From assembly GCF_000024005.1 (NCBI RefSeq), contig NC_013132.1:6566001-6630000 (forward strand): a stretch of 64,000 nucleotides of DNA. The letters run 5' to 3'. Position numbers and translations under genes: made by a program. This stretch comes from Chitinophaga pinensis DSM 2588 (GTDB lineage: Bacteria; Bacteroidota; Bacteroidia; Chitinophagales; Chitinophagaceae). Under the pieces are notes generated by a model, which saw only the letters and a program-made list of their open reading frames with translations, had not been told where the DNA came from and searched no databases. Positions 27,437-36,768 of the stretch are shown piece after piece. Numbering within the stretch: the first letter of the stretch is position 1; each line of letters starts with the position of its first letter.

Positions 27437-28381
27437 TTATTCTCCCAGGAAATCACTTCCGTCTTTTACAAACTTATCCGCCAGCTGGAATAAGGAAGCA
27501 TGTGCCGCGTCTTCATATACGATCAGGCGTGCATTCGGCAGATGTTGTGCCATATTGGTCGGATTGATGACAGGTACTGGAAGGTCTTCTTTACCCTGTA
27601 TCAGCAGTACTGGTATCTTCACGGATTCCAGTTCCTTGAGTGCATCCGGTGCAGGTTGTGCCCAACCCAGTACAGCTGTCAGTTCGGCGAGACTGCTTTC
27701 ATCGCTGAGCGGTTTGTCACGATCTACCTGGCGGAGCTGTATCCTTGCATACGACAGTTTTCCCGCGGCACGGCTGGCTTCAGATTTAGTGAAACCGAAG
27801 TATAAAAAGGACTCTTCTGCACTCAGTCCCTGGCCGCCGCCAATGATTTCAGGCAGTTTAGACAAGCCTTCGCTACCTTTCGGCCCCACACCTGTCAGTA
27901 CCATCTTGTTGATCAATGCCGGTTCTGTCAGTGCGATCTGCTGTGCCACAAACGAACCCATTGAAAAGGCCAGCAGATTCACCCTGCTATAACCCATTGC
28001 TTTGATGAAGGTGACTGCGCCTTTCGCCATATCTGCTATCGTGGAAGGCGTCTTACCTGTTGAGGAGCCCACACCTGCATTATCAAATAAGATCACTTTG
28101 TATTTCTTCGCAAAGCCATCTGTAACAGCCGGATCCCAGTCGTCCATAGTACTACCCAGTGGAGCAAGTACCACCAGCGGTACGCCTTCGTTATTACCCA
28201 GTATACGGTAAGCAAATTTGGTATCACCTGCAGCCACAAACTGCGTTGGCGCATGTTGGTGATCATAAGAAGCTGTTGGCGTCGTTGTATCTTCATCCTT
28301 ATCGCAGGATGCAAAACCAAATGTCAGTAATGCGGATAAAGCCAGCATGCCCATAGTAGTAAACCGTGTTGTAATTGCCAT
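27437..28381 (-). CDS. Alpha/beta hydrolase lipoprotein
   Basis: I choose the ATG at 28381 rather than 28429, because the promoter at 28415-28445 lies upstream of it and the N-terminus then becomes MAITTRFTTMGMLALSALLTFGFASC, a lipoprotein signal. About 314 residues. The nucleophile elbow is LLAFSMGSFVAQQ (about 127-139), the oxyanion region VVLAPLGSTMDDWDP (about 70-84), and the acid and base are in LLIQGKEDLPVP and YEDAAHASLFQ near the C-terminus. It is a serine esterase/hydrolase fold of unknown substrate, anchored on the periplasmic side or the outer membrane. Confidence 0.87.
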   Translation of the reverse strand: MAITTRFTTMGMLALSALLTFGFASCDKDEDTTTPTASYDHQHAPTQFVAAGDTKFAYRILGNNEGVPLVVLAPLGSTMDDWDPAVTDGFAKKYKVILFDNAGVGSSTGKTPSTIADMAKGAVTFIKAMGYSRVNLLAFSMGSFVAQQIALTEPALINKMVLTGVGPKGSEGLSKLPEIIGGGQGLSAEESFLYFGFTKSEASRAAGKLSYARIQLRQVDRDKPLSDESSLAELTAVLGWAQPAPDALKELESVKIPVLLIQGKEDLPVPVINPTNMAQHLPNARLIVYEDAAHASLFQLADKFVKDGSDFLGE

Positions 28382-28414
28382 TGTGTTGTGTTTGTTGTTG
28401 TTTCGTTGATGGTT

Positions 28415-28445
28415 CAAAAGTAGATGCATCCGTTCCCGTTGGCAA
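28415..28445 (-). promoter_or_regulatory. Bacteroidota promoter (TTG-N20-TACTTTTG)
   Basis: Minus strand: TTG at 28445-28443, then 20 nt, then TACTTTTG at 28422-28415 (TAnnTTTG). The -7 element lies 33 nt before the ATG at 28381. This decides the start of the hydrolase gene. Confidence 0.6.
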
Positions 28446-28599
28446 TGACGGAGTACGGCAGGTGGACTAATTACACCGTGAAGTGGTCATTTCAAATCGG
28501 GAGTTCGCTTTTCCGTATCAGACCGGGATAAACTATCATTCTAATAATAGCTGCTACTAGTTAACTTATTTTGATTATAGTTGCTATCGTAGGAAATTT

Positions 28600-28620
28600 G
28601 CGTTATTAAATTAATAACGC
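28600..28620 (+). promoter_or_regulatory. Inverted repeat next to the start codon of the Old Yellow Enzyme gene
   Basis: gcgttatta-aat-taataacgc is a perfect 9-bp inverted repeat ending one base before the ATG at 28622. It would overlap the ribosome-binding region, so it may be an operator for a dimeric repressor or a translation-blocking hairpin. The pattern aggaaatttg just upstream only loosely resembles a -7 element. Confidence 0.45.
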
Positions 28621-28621
28621 T

Positions 28622-29764
28622 ATGCTATTCGATTCATATCAGCTACAGCAACTCGGTTTGAAAAACCGTATCGTCATGCCGCCTATGACACGTTCCCGTG
28701 CAGCGGCAGGTGAAGTTGCTACAGATCTTATGGCGCAATATTACAGTCAACGGGCCGCTGCAGGCTTAATCATATCAGAAGGAACACAGATCAGCAAACA
28801 GGGACAGGGCTATGCCTGGACGCCCGGTATATACTCCCCTGCACAGATAGCAGGCTGGAAGAAAGTGACGGATGCCGTACATACTGCCGGCGGACGCATA
28901 TTCGCCCAGTTATGGCATGTAGGCAGGGTTTCACATACTTCTTTACAGGAGAACGGCGCCGCCCCGGTATCTCCCTCTGCTATACAGGCCGAAGGAGTGA
29001 AAGTATTCATCGATACAACTGGTAATGGCGCAGATGCCGGCAAGGGATCGCATACAGAGATGGTACAGCATTCTATGCCGAGAGCACTGACCATTCCTGA
29101 AATCAAACAGATTGTCAAAGACTACGCGCAGGCAGCTAAAAATGCCATCGCAGCTGGTTTTGACGGTGTAGAGCTGCATGGTGCAAACGGCTATCTTATA
29201 GAACAGTTCATAGACTCGCAGACGAACCATCGTACGGATGAATACGGCGGTAGTCTGGGTAACCGTCTGCGCTTCCTGACGGAAGTAGTCACTGCTGTTG
29301 CTGACGCTATTGGTAAAGAACGCGTAGGTGTTCGTCAGGCGCCTCTGACCACTTTAATGGGGGCGCAGGATGACAATCCGGAAGTGACCTATATCGAGGC
29401 CGCTAAGATCCTGAATGAGATTGGTATTGCATATATCCATATCGCGGAAGCAGACTGGGACGATGCACCTGTGATGCCGGTGGCCTTTAAGGAAGCCTAC
29501 AGAAAAGCATTCAGTGGTACCCTGATCTACGCCGGTAAATACACAAAAGAACGTGCAGAAGAAGCACTGGAGAAAGGATGGGCTGACCTGATTGCCTTTG
29601 GCCGTCCCTTCATCGCCAATCCGGATCTGCCTTACAAACTGGCACATAACCTGCCGCTCAATACACCCGACAGACCAACATTCTTCGGTGGTAACGCAAT
29701 GGGTTATACCGATTATCCTGCACATAAAAGTGACGCAAATATCCTGCAACCTGCAACTGTATGA
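28622..29764 (+). CDS. Old Yellow Enzyme family alkene reductase (NADH:flavin oxidoreductase)
   Basis: 380 residues. FMN-binding TIM barrel with N-terminal LGLKNRIVMPPMTRSRA (about 12-28), the substrate-binding His/Asn pair in ELHGANGYLIEQF (about 181-193), and NHRTDEYGGSLGNRLRF (about 199-215). C-terminal ADLIAFGRPFIANPDLP is the phosphate-binding region. The usual RLSP after the fifth strand is RQAP here. The enzyme reduces activated C=C bonds (enones, nitro compounds) using NAD(P)H and is often induced by electrophiles. It is a single gene ended by a strong terminator. Confidence 0.93.
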   Translation: MLFDSYQLQQLGLKNRIVMPPMTRSRAAAGEVATDLMAQYYSQRAAAGLIISEGTQISKQGQGYAWTPGIYSPAQIAGWKKVTDAVHTAGGRIFAQLWHVGRVSHTSLQENGAAPVSPSAIQAEGVKVFIDTTGNGADAGKGSHTEMVQHSMPRALTIPEIKQIVKDYAQAAKNAIAAGFDGVELHGANGYLIEQFIDSQTNHRTDEYGGSLGNRLRFLTEVVTAVADAIGKERVGVRQAPLTTLMGAQDDNPEVTYIEAAKILNEIGIAYIHIAEADWDDAPVMPVAFKEAYRKAFSGTLIYAGKYTKERAEEALEKGWADLIAFGRPFIANPDLPYKLAHNLPLNTPDRPTFFGGNAMGYTDYPAHKSDANILQPATV

Positions 29765-29785
29765 TATATACCATATAATAAATCT

Positions 29786-29824
29786 AAACCGGCGTAAGAG
29801 ACTTTCCTACGCCGGTTTGTTTTT
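29786..29824 (+). terminator. Rho-independent terminator
   Basis: Arms aaaccggcgta (29786-29796) and tacgccggttt (29808-29818) form an 11-bp perfect stem, followed by gttttt. It lies downstream of the Old Yellow Enzyme gene. Confidence 0.85.
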
Positions 29825-29884
29825 ACGCGCCGGTAAAAACGACTATATTGGGCGGCTGATGTAATATAACGATCAGTTGCTTAA

Positions 29885-30517
29885 ATGGGCCTGGATATAC
29901 ACCACTTCAAAATCACTGAAAAATACGATACCGATCTGGAATACTTTTTCCTGGACCAGCTTGCCGCATGTCCTGAAATGATCAGCAGGCATGAACACCT
30001 CATTGCAGAAGTAAAAGAACCGGAGGGATACTTTGACGTGCTGATATTTAAAAATCAAAAGGAACTACATGCATATGCTCAAAAGCATCCTGTTCCATCA
30101 GATAGTGCGTTTATTGTTGGCGGGGCCGATCATTTAGAACAGGAGCTGAAAAAATCAGTGCACCAATACAACCTGATCCCTTCAGACTTTTATTCCGTAC
30201 AGCATTCATACACGCACACCAGCTTCTTCATAAAAACGAACATTACCTACACCCGGAGATGTTATTCGATGAACTACATCAGGAGAAAAGTGCTGTACCA
30301 TACAGATGCTGGTTATCAAAGAAGCGGAATGAATTCTCAATTCTTTAAACACTTTACGAATGATACGCTATATTTCAGGAAAGAGGATGTCATCAGCGCG
30401 CTGCGCTACATCTATGATGATGATCCCTCCTACTACAAAGAACTTGTAGACAATTTTCAGCACAACTTCATTGACAACTTCATCGAAGGCGACAGCATCT
30501 TTTTTATCTCCTGGTAA
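29885..30517 (+). CDS. Protein of unknown function (210 aa)
   Basis: Not recognised. It has no signal peptide or membrane segment. It opens MGLDIHHFKI and is rich in His, Tyr and Phe. The middle has TNITYTRRCYSMNYIRRKVLYH and the end is acidic-aromatic (NFIEGDSIFFISW). It could be a small accessory or immunity-like protein, but nothing around it proves this. It is 39 nt before the next acyltransferase gene, so co-transcription is likely. Confidence 0.65.
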   Translation: MGLDIHHFKITEKYDTDLEYFFLDQLAACPEMISRHEHLIAEVKEPEGYFDVLIFKNQKELHAYAQKHPVPSDSAFIVGGADHLEQELKKSVHQYNLIPSDFYSVQHSYTHTSFFIKTNITYTRRCYSMNYIRRKVLYHTDAGYQRSGMNSQFFKHFTNDTLYFRKEDVISALRYIYDDDPSYYKELVDNFQHNFIDNFIEGDSIFFISW

Positions 30518-30556
30518 ACAGGAAAATCAGTATTTTACTCTCCCGGAAACATCCTT

Positions 30557-31741
30557 ATGCTCAACAATACCCATCGCGACAACTGGATCGACTATCTCCG
30601 CAGCTCCATTACGGTGCTGGTAGTCGCCCATCACTGCTCACTCGCCTATACCACCTTCGCTTCTTTCGATGCGAATGCCTACATCAATTCCACTCACCCG
30701 GTTGTAGACGCCCAAAGATGGATAGGACTGGATATCTTTGAAAACTTCAACGATATCTTTTTTATGTCGCTGATGTTTTTCATCGGCGGATTATTCCTCA
30801 CCAAAAGTATTACGAAGAAAGGCACCGCTGCCTTCCTCAAAGACCGTTTCTTCCGCCTGTTCCTGCCCTTTCTGTTTGGCGTAAGCGTACTCATGTTATT
30901 GGCTTATTTCCCGGCCTACTATCTGGCACATCATGAGCTGAACATTCCGGCCTACATAAAAGACTTCTTTACCACTGAACAATGGCCGGTAGGTCCACCC
31001 TGGTTTATCTGGGTCCTGTTTGCCTTCAATACTATCTTCGGCGTCAGCTGGTGGTTGTTTAAAAACGCATACATCCGCGGGGGCAAAGCCATTCAACGAC
31101 TGGCCAATCGCCCTTTCCTGTTTTTCGGATTATTCATCGGCATCACCTGGATTACCTACGTACCATTAACCGCCGCTATCGGTGCAGGTACCTGGACCGG
31201 CATAGGGCCATTCGATTTCCAATTAAACCGCATCCTGCTCTACTTTGCCTACTTCATCCTCGGTGTAATCACTGGTAGTGGGGACTTCCAACAGTCGCTC
31301 TTCTCCCGTGATGCAGTACTGACCCGTTACTGGAAAGTATGGTGTGTACTGGCACTGATCGCCTATACCCTGATCACACTCAATGGCATTTATGAGCCAT
31401 TGCGCAATATGGTGATAAAAGGAATGTTAGCGCCACTGGCTGCCTGGATGATCTACTTTACCGTATATGTATCTTCCTGCACACTGAGCTGTATTGCTTT
31501 CCTGACCACCTTCAGGGCAAAGATCAATCACACACGTCCATGGATGGATTCCCTGACAGCCAATGCTTATATGATCTATCTCGTACACTATATTTTCGTG
31601 CTCTGGACACAGTTTCTTTTGCTGCCATTAGACGCACCCGCAGGAGTGAAATTCCTGCTGTCCTTCTCCGGTACGCTGATATTGAGCTGGGGACTAAGTA
31701 TCCTTCTGCGTAAAATAAAGATCATACGGCAATACATATAA
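30557..31741 (+). CDS. Acyltransferase family membrane protein (OpgC/acyltransferase 3 type)
   Basis: 394 residues with about ten membrane segments. It opens NWIDYLRSSITVLVVAHHCSLAY (about 8-30), where the HH pair takes the place of the catalytic-His segment. Further features are IFFMSLMFFIGGLFL (about 66-80), KDRFFRLFLPFLFGVSVL (about 94-111) and the helix pair near the C-terminus (SLTANAYMIYLVHYIFVLW). It belongs to the glucan-modification/acyltransferase-3 superfamily that transfers acyl groups to glycans at the inner membrane. Acceptor unknown. Confidence 0.87.
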   Translation: MLNNTHRDNWIDYLRSSITVLVVAHHCSLAYTTFASFDANAYINSTHPVVDAQRWIGLDIFENFNDIFFMSLMFFIGGLFLTKSITKKGTAAFLKDRFFRLFLPFLFGVSVLMLLAYFPAYYLAHHELNIPAYIKDFFTTEQWPVGPPWFIWVLFAFNTIFGVSWWLFKNAYIRGGKAIQRLANRPFLFFGLFIGITWITYVPLTAAIGAGTWTGIGPFDFQLNRILLYFAYFILGVITGSGDFQQSLFSRDAVLTRYWKVWCVLALIAYTLITLNGIYEPLRNMVIKGMLAPLAAWMIYFTVYVSSCTLSCIAFLTTFRAKINHTRPWMDSLTANAYMIYLVHYIFVLWTQFLLLPLDAPAGVKFLLSFSGTLILSWGLSILLRKIKIIRQYI

Positions 31742-31865
31742 CATAATAAACACAGACGTTAATCTTTACCATATCCATTTTTCCTGATAAAGTATTTCTC
31801 TTAAAAGCTGAACATAATCGCATATTAGTTTGTTATTCGTTGGTCCCTAACTGTAACAACTTAAT

Positions 31866-33026
31866 ATGCGATTATTTGCCCCCGTTTTTCGTTTGTCCCA
31901 CAACAACGTAAACTTATTTATTTTATTTAATGTCTTTTTATTCGTTTCACAGTATGCCTTTGCACAGACACAACCAGCGCCAACTATCAGTAATTTTACG
32001 CCGGCTGACATTTGCCAGGGACAGACCGTCACCATTAACGGCGCCAACTTTCAAAATGCAACGGGTGTAAGACTCGGTAATGATAATGCCGTCAGTTTTA
32101 CTGTTAATAGCACAGGAACTGCTATCACGGCGGTTGTCTCCTATAGTGCGCAGACAGGTGGGGTATCAGTGACAACGCCCGGAGGAACTGTTAACGCTAA
32201 TACTACCCTGACCATCCGCCCTGCTCCGCGTCCGGCCTTACAGGATATCAGTACAAAAGATATTGAATTCTCCAACTGTGATGGCAGTCAGACCTACCTG
32301 CTGCGGGTAAAGAATCTGTCTGCCACACCACAGGCAAACAGTGATTACACGATCAACTGGGGCGATGGTTCTCCTGCCTTTACGCAGCGCGACTGGCCCA
32401 GTGGGGCAGAGATCAGTCATAATTACGGCTCACAGGGTTATTTCCTGATCAGTATCAGTATCACACCTCCCAATGGCTGTACCCAAACCAAACAATACCA
32501 GTTCTACAATGGTAAGAACCCACTCGCCAGTTTAAGTACCTCTACTTCTACAACCGGCCTCTGTGTGCCCGCCCCTATCGAGTTCCAGATCGGTAACTGG
32601 ACAGGTAATACACCTGGAACTACCTACGAACTTGATTTCGGGGATAACAGTCCGCACCTGATCTTACAACACCCTCTCAATACGACACTGACTACACATC
32701 TTGTCTCTCATACCTATACCACTTCTTCCTGTCCGGCGGTGGACTTTACCGCCACCTTAAAAGTGAGCAATGGCTGTTTTACCACTACCTATACCCTTGA
32801 CCAGATCATTATCCGGAAAAAGCCGGTAGCCGACTTCCGTACAGATCAGGTACTCTGTATTAATACGCCGGTCTGTTTTACTAACCTCACGGAAGATGGT
32901 TATGGTGGAACGAGCTGTAACAGGAATACAAACTTTTTATGGGATTTTGGTGACGGAACAACGTCGACCGACAGAACGCCGCCCTGTCATACTTACGCAC
33001 GTCCGGGTACCTACAACGTGAACTGA
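31866..33026 (+). pseudogene. N-terminal part of a T9SS-exported multidomain adhesin, cut by a frameshift
   Basis: 386 residues up to the stop at 33024-33026. A signal peptide (about 1-33, ending FVSQYAFA) is followed by an IPT/TIG-like domain (about 42-118; ICQGQTVTINGANF). Three PKD-type segments follow with NWGDGSP, DFGDNSP and WDFGDGTTS. The last PKD domain should end HTYARPGTYNVNLSATNSACG, and this is exactly what results if one C is added between 33022 and 33023. Frame then continues into the next reading frame, giving 1630 residues for 31866-36757. The break is not in a homopolymer, so a sequencing error or a recent mutation are both possible. Confidence 0.85.
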
Positions 33027-33070
33027 GTGCGACTAACAGTGCCTGTGGCGATGATATTAAAATAAAACAG

Positions 33071-36000
33071 TTGGTGGTACTGGATCTTTCTCCGCCACCT
33101 ACAGTAGCCGCCGGTCCTGCTACTTATTGTCAGAACGATCCTGCTACACAATTGACAGCAACAGGAACCAATCTTCTCTGGTATAATTTGGCGACAGGTG
33201 GTACCGGTTCTACGACCGCACCTACACCGTCCACCAACAGACCCGGTACCTTTACCTACTACGTTACACAGACACTGCCCAATCGTTGCGAAAGTCCGAG
33301 GGCAGTAATCACCGTCATCGTCAATGCAAGACCGCCAGCACCTGCTGTCAATTCTCCCCTTGGGTTGTGCCGTAATCAGGCGGCCACACCATTAACAGCT
33401 TCCGGTAGTGGTCTCTTATGGTACACCAGTGCGACCGGTGGTACGGGAACAGCTACAGCGCCTACTCCTGTAACCACGACAGCCGGTACGACAACCTGGT
33501 ATGTCAGTCAGACCACCAATGGCTGTGAAGGTCCCAGGGCTGCGATTGAAGTGATTGTCAGCGAACTGGCAGGCGCTCCAACGGTCAGCTCTCCGGTCAA
33601 TTATTGCCGGAGCCAGTCTGCAACGCCGCTTAGCGCCGGAGGTAGCAATCTGCGATGGTATACTGCCGCTACAGGAGGTACGGGTTCACCTACAGCGCCG
33701 GTTCCTTCTACCGCCACACCAGGCAGCACCACTTATTATGTGAGCCAGATGACAGGTTGTGGGGAGAGTCCGCGGGCCGCTATTGTGGTAAATGTTACAG
33801 CCAGTCCTTCGGCCAGTATTGCGTATAGTCCGGCGATACTCTGTAATGCACCCAATACACCTGCTACGCCGAATCCCGTTGTACACGTAACACACACAGG
33901 CGCTGGTGGTGGTCGCTTTTCTGCAGTACCTGGCGTGGGCCTGACGATAGATGCAGCCAATGGCGATATTACACCTGCAGGAGCAAATCCGGGTACTTAC
34001 ACGATAAGATACACTATTACCGGTACGGCTCCCTGTCCTGACTATGTAACTACCACAACCGTCACTGTCAATAGTACGCCTGCTGCCACGATCGCCTATC
34101 CGGCGATCTGTTCATCTGACGGCGTGACCAGTGTACAAATAACCGGCGCCAATGGGGGTAGTTTCTCTTCCACTACAGGGTTAAGTCTGAATACCTCTAC
34201 AGGGGCCATTACACCGGGAACCAGCACACCTGGTACCTATACTGTCACCTACACCATACCTCCGTCTCCACCTTGTGCAGGTTTCAGTACCAACACACAG
34301 GTAACGATCACGAGAGCACCTGTTGCCACGATCAGCTATCAGCCGGCGGTACTCTGTAATGTAACAGGTGGTACGCCTAATCCACCAGTTACACCATTGG
34401 TCACCGGTAATACCGGCGGTACATTCACTATCACACCAGCCAACGGTTTAAATATCAATCCGGCTACCGGTACAATTACCCCTGCGGGGGCTACCCCTGG
34501 TGTCTATACCATCAGCTATGCGATTACAGGAACAGGTGGTTGTGCGCTTTTCAGTACCTCCGCTACGGTAACTGTCAACAGTACGCCTACCGCTACTATC
34601 CGTTACGCCGGCTCGCCTTATTGCGGAAGCACCAATACGCCACAGACCGTTACCTTCTCTGGAACATCGGGAGGTACGTTCAGTGCAGGTACAGGATTAA
34701 GCATCAATCCTGCCACAGGGACAATAGATCCTTCCCAGAGCACACCCGGGACTTACACCGTTCAATATGCGATCGCCGCAGCGCCGCCATGTCCAGGATA
34801 TAGTACCACCGCCAGTGTCAGTATTACGGAGCAACCAGTGATCTCTTTCCCTGTCACCACACAGGCGATTTGTGCTGGTGGTTCAGCCACCTTCAGACCA
34901 GGATCAACGGTACCGAATACGACGTATAACTGGTCCGTTGTGGGAGCTTTACCGGCAGGTGTAGCAGGTATCAGTGCGGGTTCAGTCAATGGAGCGAATG
35001 CCGCTATCAATTTATCATATACCAATACAGGTAATGTCAGTCAGACGCTCACCATACGCGTTACACCGGTCAATCCGACACCATCACCGTGTACCGGTGC
35101 GGTCTATGATCTGCAGCTGACAGTCAAACCAATCACCGCAGCACCCGTTACGGATACTGCGCATTTCTGTATGGGTACGCCTTCCACTGCTTTACAGGTA
35201 ACGCCGTCTCCGGGTAATACGATCAACTGGTATGACACCAATCTGAATCCGCTGAATAGCGCACCGCTCATTACAACGGCAACTGCCGCTACTTACCGCT
35301 TCTTTGTGAGCCAGACAAACAGGGAAGGCTGTGAAAGTCCGAAAGCACCTGTTGTTGCTGTCGTACATCCTACGCTGAAGATCACCAGTGCAACGGCCAC
35401 CAATCCTATCAGGTGTGGTATCCCTTCCGGTACGATCACCCTGCATGTACTGGACCTGAACAACGGAGCCGTTCCGGATATGGACGTCATCGTACACTAT
35501 TACAAGTTCCAGATCCCTTATAGTTTCAGCACCCGTACAGACGCCAATGGCAACATCAGCGTTCCTTTAACGGCTGGTACCTATTCGCAGATCTATGTCG
35601 AAACAGCCGGTAATTGTCTTGCACAGAAAATACCGGACGTATTCATCCTGCGGGATCCCTCTCCTCCTGCCCAACCGGTAGCCGGATACAATCCGCCGTT
35701 ATGTGCAGGCGCCACGCTGACGCTGACGGCTTTATCAGCTACCAGCGAAGCAAACGGGCCTGTGGAATATGTATGGGCCGGACCAGCATTCGGTCCTTTC
35801 TCTGACACCAGCAGCAACACGGTAGTGACATTCCCGTCCGTCAGCACCAGCGATGCCGGTACCTACGCGGTGTATGCCATGCAGAATAACTGTATTTCCC
35901 TGCCGGCAGAATTCGAAGTAAAGGTGACACAGGGGCCAACACAACCTTTGATTTCAACACGCTCGCCTTTATGTGTTGGTGATGACCTGGTGTTACAGGC

Positions 36001-36757
36001 GTATAGTTCTATTCCGGGAAACAGTGCACTGACATTTCTATGGAAAGGTCCCGGGACCGGCTTGCCGTTGAACAACGCTAATGTAACCATCAACAATGTA
36101 CAGATCAGTAACTCGGGGATCTATACCATCACCGTTACTTCTACCGAAACAGGTTGCAGCGCTTCCGCCGACACCCTGATACAGGTAGGTGCATATCCGG
36201 TCGTTATACTGCCACTGGATACGGTCAGTCTGCCGACAGGCCACCTGCTGCCGCTTACCACCACCATCACCAATGCAGACGATCCTGGTGTATTACCGAT
36301 CACACAATACAAATGGACGCCTGCACAAAACCTGAGATGTACGGATGTGCTTTGCAGCGCACCCGTAGCCACCATCAAAAACGATATCTGTTACCAGGTA
36401 GAAGTAACCAATGCTTATGGTTGCGCAGCGAAAGATGAGATCTGTATAAAAGTATTCTGCCAGGAATCACAGGTATTCATTCCAAATGCATTTGCACCTG
36501 GCGGAGATATACCGGAGAACAGAAGGCTGGTTGTACGGGCTACCGGTATCAATGCGGTCAAATCATTCAGGGTTTTCAACCGCTGGGGAAGGATCATGTA
36601 TGAGCGGAACAATTTCGCCCCGAATGATCCTGCTTTCGGATGGGATGGACTGATCAACGGTAAAAGGGCCGATACAGGCGTATATGTCTACACCGTAGAG
36701 GTAGTCTGCGAAAACGGCGTACCGTACACCTTTAAAGGTAATGTTACATTATTCTAA
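33071..36757 (+). CDS. Continuation of the T9SS-exported adhesin with CHU_C (type-B) sorting domain
   Basis: The reading frame of 1228 residues opens with TTG at 33071, but coding extends upstream to 33023 in this frame, joining the previous entry. It contains three Ig-like repeats of about 75 residues (LWY...ATGGTGSTTAPTP; YYVTQT; ESPRA), then four repeats of about 85 residues with NSTPAATIAYP and GTYTVTYTI motifs, then Ig-like and PKD-like segments. It ends with the gliding-motility-associated C-terminal domain (VFIPNAFAPGGDIPENRRL; VFNRWGRIMYERNNF; GWDGLINGKRADTGVYVYTV). It is secreted by the T9SS and probably stays on the surface or is released. The next gene, PorP/SprF, is its expected outer-membrane partner. 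Confidence 0.88.
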   Translation: MVVLDLSPPPTVAAGPATYCQNDPATQLTATGTNLLWYNLATGGTGSTTAPTPSTNRPGTFTYYVTQTLPNRCESPRAVITVIVNARPPAPAVNSPLGLCRNQAATPLTASGSGLLWYTSATGGTGTATAPTPVTTTAGTTTWYVSQTTNGCEGPRAAIEVIVSELAGAPTVSSPVNYCRSQSATPLSAGGSNLRWYTAATGGTGSPTAPVPSTATPGSTTYYVSQMTGCGESPRAAIVVNVTASPSASIAYSPAILCNAPNTPATPNPVVHVTHTGAGGGRFSAVPGVGLTIDAANGDITPAGANPGTYTIRYTITGTAPCPDYVTTTTVTVNSTPAATIAYPAICSSDGVTSVQITGANGGSFSSTTGLSLNTSTGAITPGTSTPGTYTVTYTIPPSPPCAGFSTNTQVTITRAPVATISYQPAVLCNVTGGTPNPPVTPLVTGNTGGTFTITPANGLNINPATGTITPAGATPGVYTISYAITGTGGCALFSTSATVTVNSTPTATIRYAGSPYCGSTNTPQTVTFSGTSGGTFSAGTGLSINPATGTIDPSQSTPGTYTVQYAIAAAPPCPGYSTTASVSITEQPVISFPVTTQAICAGGSATFRPGSTVPNTTYNWSVVGALPAGVAGISAGSVNGANAAINLSYTNTGNVSQTLTIRVTPVNPTPSPCTGAVYDLQLTVKPITAAPVTDTAHFCMGTPSTALQVTPSPGNTINWYDTNLNPLNSAPLITTATAATYRFFVSQTNREGCESPKAPVVAVVHPTLKITSATATNPIRCGIPSGTITLHVLDLNNGAVPDMDVIVHYYKFQIPYSFSTRTDANGNISVPLTAGTYSQIYVETAGNCLAQKIPDVFILRDPSPPAQPVAGYNPPLCAGATLTLTALSATSEANGPVEYVWAGPAFGPFSDTSSNTVVTFPSVSTSDAGTYAVYAMQNNCISLPAEFEVKVTQGPTQPLISTRSPLCVGDDLVLQAYSSIPGNSALTFLWKGPGTGLPLNNANVTINNVQISNSGIYTITVTSTETGCSASADTLIQVGAYPVVILPLDTVSLPTGHLLPLTTTITNADDPGVLPITQYKWTPAQNLRCTDVLCSAPVATIKNDICYQVEVTNAYGCAAKDEICIKVFCQESQVFIPNAFAPGGDIPENRRLVVRATGINAVKSFRVFNRWGRIMYERNNFAPNDPAFGWDGLINGKRADTGVYVYTVEVVCENGVPYTFKGNVTLF

Positions 36758-36768
36758 ACAACTTATCT

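Noticed and set aside
30557..31741. Possible sugar-transporter or O-antigen ligase
   Set aside because: The N-terminal HH segment and helix order fit the acyltransferase-3 superfamily better.
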